From Sulfurimonas sp. UBA2011 (GTDB taxonomy: Bacteria > Campylobacterota > Campylobacteria > Campylobacterales > Sulfurimonadaceae): a stretch of DNA of 64,000 nucleotides. Positions 45,083 through 52,609 of the stretch are shown piece after piece. The DNA is taken from contig DDCH01000009.1 of assembly GCA_002335055.1 (NCBI GenBank), positions 39,613-103,612 of the forward strand, read 5' to 3'. Position numbers and translations under genes: made by a program. The stretch's first letter is position 1; every line of letters begins with the position of its first letter. Below the pieces are notes generated by a model, which saw nothing but the letters and a program-made list of their open reading frames with translations, was not told the DNA's origin and made no database searches.

Positions 45083-45451
45083 TTATTTGGAGTTTTCAGG
45101 TTTTTTTGTCATGTCTTTCAACTCGCTTAAAGCACTAAAGTAGTTATTAGTAGCAATTAAATATTTTTTTTCTACATTTTTTTTCATTGCTCTAATCAAG
45201 AAAAATCCAATACTGGAGATGATTAAGATTATTATAATCGCATGACTTTGATCATATATGGTATCATCAAGAATATCATTTAGAATATCAAAACCAAAGA
45301 ACTTATCTAATATAATACTTCCCAGGGAGATTATTATTCCCAATACACTAAAAACTAAATATCCAGCATAATCAATAGCTTTATTATTTAGCTCATCTCT
45401 TATATCTAATAAAGTTTTCACTTTAAATTTCATTTCATCTATGTTCATCAA
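45083..45451 (-). CDS. Membrane protein, 122 aa, unassigned
   Basis: Two hydrophobic helices (AGYLVFSVLGIIISLGSIIL and HAIIIILIISSIGFFLIRAM) separated by an acidic loop (LNDILDDTIYDQ), with soluble helical ends. The true start may be MNIDEMKF at 45448. It sits alone between tRNA-Ser and the hydrogenase regulatory region, a place where acquired genes are common. No family recognised. Confidence 0.5.
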   Translation of the reverse strand: MMNIDEMKFKVKTLLDIRDELNNKAIDYAGYLVFSVLGIIISLGSIILDKFFGFDILNDILDDTIYDQSHAIIIILIISSIGFFLIRAMKKNVEKKYLIATNNYFSALSELKDMTKKPENSK

Positions 45452-45813
45452 TATCCTTAGTGAATCTTTATTGTATGTAACTGTATAAAATAATTCTTAA
45501 GAATAATATTACCGGGAACATCCTTAATCTGAACCAATTTCTAATAGTTACAGAGATAGAAACTAAGATAGTACTTTATTCATTTACACTAACATGAACA
45601 ATATACTTCTCAATGTCGGCTGTTTTTAAATAATCTCACTAGAATTCACAGGAAAACTAATAGCTATGATGGATAAGTTCAGAGAATATTACCTAGAGTA
45701 TATAAGTCACTCTAACTAATTTTCTTTCTTCTGAATAGTTTTAGAGAGCTCCCTAGAAGTTCAAGTATAGTGTTTAAACAGTATCATCTCCTATGATTAA
45801 AATTTATAGTTAA

Positions 45814-45825
45814 TTGTAAGTTATA
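45814..45825 (+). repeat. Direct repeat TTGTAAGTTATA, copy 1
   Basis: Its end overlaps a TATAAT box (45822-45827), suggesting a distal hydrogenase promoter. The second copy is 123 bp downstream. Confidence 0.55.
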
Positions 45826-45867
45826 ATTATAAGAAAAAATAATAAATAAGTCTGAGGGAGATCTAAT

Positions 45868-45898
45868 AATTGTTACAATTGTTACAATTGTTACAATT
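45868..45898. promoter_or_regulatory. Three overlapping TTGTTACAA operators
   Basis: Three 9-nt tandem units AATTGTTAC plus a closing AATT create three 13-nt palindromes, AATTGT-T-ACAATT, centred 9 bp apart at 45874, 45883 and 45892. They are symmetrical apart from the central base. The regular spacing, close to one helical turn, suggests cooperative binding of a dimeric regulator. They lie 100-130 bp upstream of the hydrogenase start. Confidence 0.6.
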
Positions 45899-45936
45899 AT
45901 CAACAAATAAATTAATAGTGAAATAGATTAAGTAAG

Positions 45937-45948
45937 TTGTAAGTTATA
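45937..45948 (+). repeat. Direct repeat TTGTAAGTTATA, copy 2
   Basis: Lies just before a TATAAC (45953-45958), the likely proximal promoter of the hydrogenase operon. With copy 1 it flanks the triple palindrome. Confidence 0.55.
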
Positions 45949-45997
45949 AAGATATAACATAACCACAGTTATTAAAATAAGCGAAAAGGAATTGATA

Positions 45998-47236
45998 ATG
46001 AGTATGCAAAAAGAAGAGTCTGTAAAAAAACTTTTTACAGCAGAGAGCGCGAAGGTTGACACTAATAAAGGTGATCAGTATTATGAAGAGTTATATGCGA
46101 CTTGCCAAGATAGAATTGAGGACTTAAAACAACTTAAGCCCCTTAATAATAGAGTTGACTTTACTGAAAGTATAGAAGAGCAAGGACTTGGAAGAAGAGA
46201 TTTCTTACAATGGGCCTCAGCAACTACTGCAATGCTTATGCTTCCAGCTTCTTTTACACCACTGGTAGCTGAGGCTGCAGTATTAATGAATAGAGTACCT
46301 GTAATTTGGATGGAATTACAAGATTGTGCTGGTAACTCTGAAGCACTATTACGTTCTGATGGACCAAAAATTGATGAAATCATCTTAGATATTATCTCAT
46401 TAGAATTCCACGAAACACTTCAAGCAGCCTCAGGACATCAAGCTGAAAAGCAAATGAATGAAGCAATGGAGCACTTTAAAGGTAAGTATTTACTTTTTGT
46501 TGAAGGTTCTGTACCACTAGGTAATAATGGAACTTATGGAACAATTGGTGCATCAGGTGAAACTTTTATAGATCACTTACACCGTGGAGCTGAAGGTGCT
46601 GCAGCTATAGTTGCTGTTGGTTCTTGTGCTACTTTTGGTGGTATACCAGCGGCTGCTCCGAATCCAACTGATGCAGTTGGAGTAATGGATGTTATTAAAG
46701 GTAAGCCAATTATAAATATTCCAGCTTGTCCTGCAAATCCATCAAATATGGTAGGTGTAATTTTACATTACGTATTAACTGGAACTTTACCTGAACTAGA
46801 TTCACTTTTACGTCCTAAGTTTGCATTTGGATATAGAATTCACGATAACTGTGAAAGACGTGCACACTTTGATGCGGGTGAATATGTTGAAGAATGGGGT
46901 GATGAAGGTGCTAAAAACAACTTCTGTCTTTACAAAGTAGGATGTAAAGGTCCAATGACTTTTAATAACTGTTCTATCATTCGTTATAATGAGGGTGTAA
47001 ACTGGCCAATTGGTGTTGGACGTGGTTGTATAGGATGTTCAGAGCCAGACTTCTGGGACAAATATGCATATGAAAGACCAATGGCAAATGCTAATATTAA
47101 AGCACCAACAGGTGGTGTTGAAAAAACTGTTGATGAGTTTGGTCTAGGGCTGTTAACAGTCGCTGGTATCGGTATAGGTATACATGCAGCAGCAAGTGCT
47201 ATCGCAGGTAAAAGAGAAGACGGAGGAGAATATTAA
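45998..47236 (+). CDS. hydA: [NiFe] uptake hydrogenase small subunit
   Basis: 412 residues from ATG 45998, chosen over TTG 45992 because of AAAAGGA 7 nt upstream. A Tat signal (GRRDFLQWASATTAML, RR at residues 66-67) follows an unusually long ~60-residue leader. Distal and medial clusters are complete (IHDNCERR, FCLYKVGC, FNNCSI, GRGCIGC). In the proximal cluster the canonical CxxC reads CAGN: Cys110 is kept but the second ligand is Asn113; the other two ligands (VGSC, IPAC) are present. A C-terminal helix (LGLLTVAGIGIGIHAAAS) anchors it to the membrane, periplasmic side. It overlaps the large subunit by 1 nt. Confidence 0.93.
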   Translation: MSMQKEESVKKLFTAESAKVDTNKGDQYYEELYATCQDRIEDLKQLKPLNNRVDFTESIEEQGLGRRDFLQWASATTAMLMLPASFTPLVAEAAVLMNRVPVIWMELQDCAGNSEALLRSDGPKIDEIILDIISLEFHETLQAASGHQAEKQMNEAMEHFKGKYLLFVEGSVPLGNNGTYGTIGASGETFIDHLHRGAEGAAAIVAVGSCATFGGIPAAAPNPTDAVGVMDVIKGKPIINIPACPANPSNMVGVILHYVLTGTLPELDSLLRPKFAFGYRIHDNCERRAHFDAGEYVEEWGDEGAKNNFCLYKVGCKGPMTFNNCSIIRYNEGVNWPIGVGRGCIGCSEPDFWDKYAYERPMANANIKAPTGGVEKTVDEFGLGLLTVAGIGIGIHAAASAIAGKREDGGEY

Positions 47237-49077
47237 TGAGTAAAGTACACGGTGAAGATGGTAACTTCCATCAAACGGACGCAAACGGAAACAAGCATAT
47301 AATTGTTGACCCGATTACAAGAATTGAAGGTCACCTAAGAATAGAAGCTATAATTGATAAAGATAATACAATTATAGATGCATGGAGTTCTTCAACAATG
47401 TTTAGAGGGATTGAAACTATTGTAAAAAATAGAGATCCTAGAGATGTTGGTTTAATGACAATGCGTATTTGTGGTGTTTGTACAGGTACACACTACCAAA
47501 GATCTATAGAAGCAGTTGAAGATGCATTTAAGATAACTATTCCTAAAAATGCAAGAATTGTACGTAACTTGATTCAAGGTTCTCTTCAAGTTCATGATCA
47601 CTTTGTACACTTTTATCATTTACATGCACTTGACTTTGTAGATATTATTTCTGCAACTACAGCAGATGTTGATAAAACAGCAGCAGAAGCAGTTAAGTGG
47701 GCTAAAGTAGCTGGAACAACTCCATATATGGCAGGAGCTACAGAATTTAAGAATATTCAAGATCGTATTATTAAGTTTGCTAAAGAGGGTCGTTTAGGTA
47801 TCTTTGGAAATGGATATTGGGGAAATAAAGGCTATAAGCTTACTCCTGAGCAAAACCTTATTGGTGTAGCTCATTACCTTCAAGGACTTGATGTACAAAG
47901 ACGTATGTCAAAAATGCATGCACTTTTTGGTGGAAAATCTCCACACCCACAATCAATCGTTGTTGGTGGAGTTACTTGTGTTCAAGATATTCAAAATCCT
48001 GCACGTATATCACTGTTTCAAGAATTATTACGTGAAACAAATGACTTTGTTCATAGAGCTTATCTTCCAGATATTTATATGGCTGGTACTGCATATGCAG
48101 CAGAAGCTACAGATGCATCACAATCTTTTCATGGTACAAACCATAAAGGAACAATAGGAACAGGAATCGGTGGTTCTGGTGGAGGACTCTTATCTTATAT
48201 GTCTTATGGAGACTTTAGACTTGATGACACTGGCTTTTATAACTCAGCACTATTTTTACCTTCAGGTCTAGTTCTTGATGGTGATATTAGTACAGTACAT
48301 GAGCTCGATGAAGATAAAATTACAGAAGATGTAACACACTCATGGTTTGAGGGTACTGGTGCTCCAGAACATCCTTATGTTGGAACAACTATTCCTGAAT
48401 ATACAGGACTTGATAAAAGAGATGATGGTTATGCTTATCTTAAAACTGATGGTAAATACTCTTGGATTAAATCTCCACTTTATGATGGCCGTAAGGTAGA
48501 AGTTGGACCTTTAGCTCGTATGGTAGTTGGATATTGTAAAGGTGATGAAAATATCACTAAATATGTAGGTGACTTTCTTAAGAATTCAGGATTACCAATA
48601 ACTGTACTTTTTTCTACTGTTGGTAGAACAGCAGCACGTGCAATTGAAACTATGTTGATAGGTGATGCTATGCAGGTTTGGTCAGCTGAACTTGCTTCTA
48701 ATGCAGCACATGGTGACCTTAATACTTGGACAGAATTTGATTTTGACGAAGTAAGTAAAGATTGTAGAGGTCGAGGTATGGCTGAAGCACCTAGAGGTTC
48801 ATTAGGTCACTGGATCGTTATTAAAAATGGTTTAGTAGAAAACTTTCAAGCAGTTGTTCCTTCTACATGGAATGCAGGACCACGTGGGCCAAATGGTGAA
48901 ATTGGTGCTTATGAAGCATCACTTATTGGGACTAGAGTAGCTAACCCTGAAGAGCCATTAGAAATTATCCGTACTGTACACAGTTTTGATCCATGTATCG
49001 CTTGTGCTGTACATGTTATGGATACAAATGGTAAGGAGTTAGCTGTTTATAAAGTTGACCCTACTTGTGCATTTTAA
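47236..49077 (+). CDS. hydB: [NiFe] uptake hydrogenase large subunit
   Basis: 613 residues. The N-terminal nickel-site motif MRICGVCTGTHYQRS lies near residue 77, and the C-terminal one DPCIACAVH leaves a 20-residue tail that a maturation protease must remove. It oxidises H2 at the NiFe centre; electrons go through the small subunit to cytochrome b. It lacks its own Tat signal and is exported with the small subunit. At 613 residues it is somewhat longer than typical group 1 large subunits. Confidence 0.95.
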   Translation: MSKVHGEDGNFHQTDANGNKHIIVDPITRIEGHLRIEAIIDKDNTIIDAWSSSTMFRGIETIVKNRDPRDVGLMTMRICGVCTGTHYQRSIEAVEDAFKITIPKNARIVRNLIQGSLQVHDHFVHFYHLHALDFVDIISATTADVDKTAAEAVKWAKVAGTTPYMAGATEFKNIQDRIIKFAKEGRLGIFGNGYWGNKGYKLTPEQNLIGVAHYLQGLDVQRRMSKMHALFGGKSPHPQSIVVGGVTCVQDIQNPARISLFQELLRETNDFVHRAYLPDIYMAGTAYAAEATDASQSFHGTNHKGTIGTGIGGSGGGLLSYMSYGDFRLDDTGFYNSALFLPSGLVLDGDISTVHELDEDKITEDVTHSWFEGTGAPEHPYVGTTIPEYTGLDKRDDGYAYLKTDGKYSWIKSPLYDGRKVEVGPLARMVVGYCKGDENITKYVGDFLKNSGLPITVLFSTVGRTAARAIETMLIGDAMQVWSAELASNAAHGDLNTWTEFDFDEVSKDCRGRGMAEAPRGSLGHWIVIKNGLVENFQAVVPSTWNAGPRGPNGEIGAYEASLIGTRVANPEEPLEIIRTVHSFDPCIACAVHVMDTNGKELAVYKVDPTCAF

Positions 49078-49089
49078 AAGGAGTACAAT

Positions 49090-49845
49090 ATGAATGCTAA
49101 ACCAGGATATACACAGGTAAAGCGTAGAACAGGAGCCCTAAGAATTATTCATTGGGTGAATGTTCTTTCAATGATGGTAGCGATTGCAACAGGTTTGTAT
49201 ATTGCTGCACCTTATTATCAAACATTTATAGCCGAAGGTGCTGTAGATAAATACGTAATGGGATGGAATCGTTGGGGTCACTTTATGGTGGCAATTATTT
49301 TTGATGTTACATCGATTATTATCTTTTATCTAACATTCTTTTCTCGTGTTGACACACCATGGAAGAAAGTTATACCGAATAAAGATAATTTAAAAGAATT
49401 TGGTGCAGTTCTTGTTAACTTACTTACGTTAAATAGACGTAAAGATTTTAGTTCAGCACATAATGATAGTTTTAATATTACATACTTTTTTATCTTTCAC
49501 TTTCTGATGATTTGGATGTTATTAACAGGTCTACAAATGTATGTACATGGTTTAGAATCGGGACTAAGTGGAATTGGTACTTGGTGGCCGACTATGCTAC
49601 ATCTGGTAACAGATTGGACTATTCCGGCGGCTACATTCTTAATTGGTAGTGCTAACCCTGAAGCAGGGGGAACATTAATGGATGTACGTATATCACATCA
49701 TATAACTATGTGGTTACTTATCACATGGGTAGTGTTTCATATCTACTACCAATTTTGGAGAACAATTTTCTGGAAAGAGGGTGATATCTCTATTATCGTT
49801 GGTGGTAGTAAATATGTTAAAATTGAAGATGGAGAAAATAGCTAA
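49090..49845 (+). CDS. hydC: Hydrogenase b-type cytochrome subunit
   Basis: 251 residues, four transmembrane helices. Heme-ligand histidines are visible in RIIHWVNVLSMMVAI, in helix 2 (RWGHFMVAIIFD) and in the last helix (RISHHITMWLLITWVVFHIYYQ). It transfers electrons from the small subunit to menaquinone. An AAAAGGAG site lies just upstream. Its stop is immediately followed by the hydD start. Confidence 0.93.
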   Translation: MNAKPGYTQVKRRTGALRIIHWVNVLSMMVAIATGLYIAAPYYQTFIAEGAVDKYVMGWNRWGHFMVAIIFDVTSIIIFYLTFFSRVDTPWKKVIPNKDNLKEFGAVLVNLLTLNRRKDFSSAHNDSFNITYFFIFHFLMIWMLLTGLQMYVHGLESGLSGIGTWWPTMLHLVTDWTIPAATFLIGSANPEAGGTLMDVRISHHITMWLLITWVVFHIYYQFWRTIFWKEGDISIIVGGSKYVKIEDGENS

Positions 49846-50424
49846 ATGGCATACGACAAGATAGCACTCATTGGTATAGGAAACATTATGTTTCATGATG
49901 AGGGCTTAGGTGCCTATTTAGTTAAGTATATTGAAGAAAATTATGAAGCTCACCCTAAACTCACTATTGTTGAGGGTGGTACTTTAGGTTTTACTTTGAT
50001 GACATACTATCAAGATTATGACAAAGTTATAGTTGTTGGAACAGGATCTAAAATAGGTCCTGTCGGCACTATTAACTCAGAAAATGCAGACCAAGTTATG
50101 GCAAATGAATCTGCAACACGTAAAACTGCAAATGAAGTAGAGATAACAATGATGATAGAAATATGCTCTTTTCATGAAGATATGGGTGAAGTTCAACTTA
50201 TCACTATGGTTCCACATGATATTATAGATGTTAAAAATGCGATGACACCTGAGGCTTTAATTTGTATGCCTAAGCTCGTAGCTGAAACATTAAATGAATT
50301 AAAAAACTCTGATATCATTCTTACACGAAAAGCATCAGCTGAAGTAAGCTTTATTAGTATTATTGAAGCATATGCAAACCCCAAAATTGAAGACTTTACA
50401 GATATGTCAAAGTGTATTTCTTAA
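49846..50424 (+). CDS. hydD: HydD/HyaD-family hydrogenase maturation protease, ligand-poor
   Basis: 192 residues. The fold opens with IGIGNIMFHDEGLGAYLV, keeping the metal-binding Glu19, then IVEGGTLG. The second nickel ligand, an Asp in the VDA motif of HybD/HyaD, is Gly65 here (VIVVGTGSK); the third, a His before EVE, is Asn96 (TANEVEI). Family members bind Ni in the immature large subunit and clip its C-terminal tail. With two ligands lost the protein may recognise nickel otherwise. The 3' end is partly duplicated downstream. Confidence 0.85.
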   Translation: MAYDKIALIGIGNIMFHDEGLGAYLVKYIEENYEAHPKLTIVEGGTLGFTLMTYYQDYDKVIVVGTGSKIGPVGTINSENADQVMANESATRKTANEVEITMMIEICSFHEDMGEVQLITMVPHDIIDVKNAMTPEALICMPKLVAETLNELKNSDIILTRKASAEVSFISIIEAYANPKIEDFTDMSKCIS

Positions 50425-50426
50425 AA
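50400..50426 (+). repeat. Direct repeat at the 3' end of hydD, copy 1
   Basis: 27 identical bases recur at 50477-50503, and similarity extends on both sides. This copy encodes the last residues of HydD (DMSKCIS) and its stop. Confidence 0.85.
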
Positions 50427-50476
50427 ATCTAAACTTAACTACTATTTGTTTTGAAGAGAGAGATTGAAAACTTGAT

Positions 50477-50503
50477 AGATATGTCAAAGTGTATTTCTTA
50501 AAA
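50477..50503 (+). repeat. Direct repeat downstream of hydD, copy 2
   Basis: Repeats the hydD tail 77 bp on. Translated in the same sense it gives EIENLIDMSKCIS and a stop, against KIEDFTDMSKCIS in HydD, so it is a diverged duplicate of the gene end with no start of its own. Confidence 0.85.
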
Positions 50504-50532
50504 TCAAAACTTATATACTGTTTGTTTAGTGC

Positions 50533-50557
50533 ACAGCTAGATTTTTAGTCTAGCTGT
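50533..50557 (+). terminator. Hairpin between hydD and hydE
   Basis: ACAGCTAGA and TCTAGCTGT, exact 9-base complements around a TTTTTAG loop, followed by TTTAG. It resembles an intrinsic terminator or attenuator with a weak U-tract. It would separate the structural hydABCD transcript from hydE-hypF. Confidence 0.5.
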
Positions 50558-50590
50558 TTAGTAAACAATAATTTAAAATTAGGAACATAA

Positions 50591-52609
50591 ATGTATTTTA
50601 TTTTTGAGATAGCATTCAGCTCAAACAAAAACTATATAGCAAATTTAATACGCGCATATGCTGAAGAAGTAGGTATCGAAGCAGAAATACTGCAAACAAA
50701 AGATAGAATAGTAATGATTTTTAATCAAGATGATGAAAAATTGGAAAGTTTTTTATTAGATATGCAAGATGTGATTCCAGCTTCTCTATTCTTAGGTGAA
50801 GGATATCATCATTTCGCTGAAGAAAAACCGTCTTTAGTTGAAGTGAGCCAAACAAATCTTCCTGTAAATATTGCACCCTGTCCAAGATGTCAAAAAGAGA
50901 TGTTTGATGTGAGTACTCGTCGTTTTTATTATCCTTTTACATCATGTAATAATTGTGGGCCACAACATTCATTTTTGACGAAGTATCCATATGTTCGCGA
51001 AAATACTACAATGAAATTTTTAGTACCATGTAGTGAATGTGAAGATGAACGAGCACATAACTCGTTACGTAAGAATTACCCTCTTATATCATGTATAGAG
51101 TGTGGTATCGGTTTACGTATGCTGAGTAAAGAATCAGAATACATGGCACTTGATAAAGGTGATTATCGTAATCTTTTTAAAGCAAGTGCGGGTGCAATAA
51201 GCGCAGGTAAAACTGTTCTTATGAAAACAATGAATGGTTATAGAAAGTTTTTTTATCCTAACCGAGACTTAGATGCTATAAAAAAGATAAAGTTTACAGA
51301 TAAAAAACTAGATATTGGTTTAGCAAAATCACCATATAGTTTTAATCAAATCAGTGAAGAAAAAGTTGGACTATCAACATTACTTATGGTAAATGCAGCT
51401 AGTTTTAATGAACATTTGATGTTGGTTGAACAGGAATTTAATGCCTTGTTGAGTATTGAAAGACCACTCTTGAGAGTTGCTACAAAAAGTGATGCTATGA
51501 AAAGACTATATGGCTCTTCTGCATTAGTTAAATACCCAGATGATGGAATGACAATGCTTTTAGCAGCAGAAGCTGTAAAACATGGTTTAGAATATATAGC
51601 ATATATTGAATGTGAGAGTACAGAAGAAGCAGATTTTCTCGTCGATTTTGATATGCCAATTAATTCACAAAAAGACACAAAACTGTTTATAAACCAAGAT
51701 AAAAAACTTTTTGTTTCAGGAGAACGTATTATATATCCTACTATTGTAGAAAATGAAATAAATCGAGTTACTGTCGCTCATAATTTAGCTTGTGTAGAGG
51801 TAGATGGAGTAAATATTATTGATTCACTTGAAGTATTCGATTCTGTATCTACACAAGAGATATATGTGCTTGATACAGAAAAAGACTTTGAAAGTGGTCA
51901 CAGTAACGAAAAACGATTTGAACAATACGAAGCTTCTATGTTGTCAGTTTTGGGAGAGTGTGATAAAGTTGGACAAAAAGCTATAGGTGTACATTTTGAT
52001 GGTACATTAAATTTTTTATATTATAACGGTAAAAAAGTAATAAACGCGGTTCCTGCAATATCATTTGAGTCTGATAATTTATGGGAAAAGATAAGTACGC
52101 TTAGAGATGGTTCAGATAGACTTGTAAATAATTATAAAAAAGCTTACCCTGAAGTATGGGAACGTTTAGATAACCTAAAGGGTGATATGGATATTTTTGA
52201 GGTCACAGCTATCACTCTTGGACTTGAAGATGAAAGCTTTGAGGGTATCTCGGCTGAAGCAGTGAGCTTTTTAGGTAAAGGTGGATTACAGATTGATACA
52301 AAAGTTAAAGATAATCGTTTTGACAATTATGCTTTTTTAACTAGTATCATGTCATATCAACTAGGTGATGTTGAAAATAATTTTATGTGTTATAGTATTT
52401 ATGAGTCTTTTGGTGATTACATCGGTGAGCTCGTTCCTCAACTTTGTGATAAAGTGGAAACAAATATTGTTGTACTCATGGGAGAAACTTTTGCGAACCA
52501 ATCACTTTATGGAAGAATAGAAAAGACACTAGGACATAAAAATCCTCTGATGAGTAAAAATTTTCCTATAGGTAAGGAGAATGCGGTACATGGAGCTTTG
52601 TACTTATAA
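50591..52609 (+). CDS. hydE: HydE, epsilonproteobacterial hydrogenase maturation protein (HypF paralogue)
   Basis: 672 residues. Residues ~95-180 hold two zinc-finger pairs (CPRC...CNNC, CSEC...CIEC) that align spacing-for-spacing with those of HypF encoded next door, including the intervening YPF and RENTTMKF segments. A degenerate YrdC-like region follows (GKTVLMKTMNGYRKFF). The C-terminal third resembles the HypF/Kae1 fold but lacks its HHxHAH metal site, and the acylphosphatase arginine motif is absent. Wolinella and Helicobacter hydE is required for hydrogenase activity; its chemistry is unknown. It overlaps hypF. Confidence 0.85.
   Translation: MYFIFEIAFSSNKNYIANLIRAYAEEVGIEAEILQTKDRIVMIFNQDDEKLESFLLDMQDVIPASLFLGEGYHHFAEEKPSLVEVSQTNLPVNIAPCPRCQKEMFDVSTRRFYYPFTSCNNCGPQHSFLTKYPYVRENTTMKFLVPCSECEDERAHNSLRKNYPLISCIECGIGLRMLSKESEYMALDKGDYRNLFKASAGAISAGKTVLMKTMNGYRKFFYPNRDLDAIKKIKFTDKKLDIGLAKSPYSFNQISEEKVGLSTLLMVNAASFNEHLMLVEQEFNALLSIERPLLRVATKSDAMKRLYGSSALVKYPDDGMTMLLAAEAVKHGLEYIAYIECESTEEADFLVDFDMPINSQKDTKLFINQDKKLFVSGERIIYPTIVENEINRVTVAHNLACVEVDGVNIIDSLEVFDSVSTQEIYVLDTEKDFESGHSNEKRFEQYEASMLSVLGECDKVGQKAIGVHFDGTLNFLYYNGKKVINAVPAISFESDNLWEKISTLRDGSDRLVNNYKKAYPEVWERLDNLKGDMDIFEVTAITLGLEDESFEGISAEAVSFLGKGGLQIDTKVKDNRFDNYAFLTSIMSYQLGDVENNFMCYSIYESFGDYIGELVPQLCDKVETNIVVLMGETFANQSLYGRIEKTLGHKNPLMSKNFPIGKENAVHGALYL

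Larger units (their letters stand above)
45452..45997 (+). promoter_or_regulatory. 546-bp non-coding regulatory region upstream of the hydrogenase operon
   Basis: No credible gene on either strand. It contains the triple TTGTTACAA palindromes (45868-45898), two copies of TTGTAAGTTATA (45814-45825 and 45937-45948), a TATAAT at 45822-45827, a TATAAC at 45953-45958, and the GAAAAGGA ribosome site at 45983-45990. The remainder (45452-45810) is AT-rich with no motif I can support. The length is exceptional in this compact genome. Confidence 0.65.

Noticed and set aside
44840..45130. 96-codon plus-strand ORF
   Set aside because: It starts inside tRNA-Ser and reads through its T arm; no homology-like sequence.
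45868..45898. Possible CRISPR-like array
   Set aside because: Units are only 9 bp with no spacers; symmetrical units fit an operator better.
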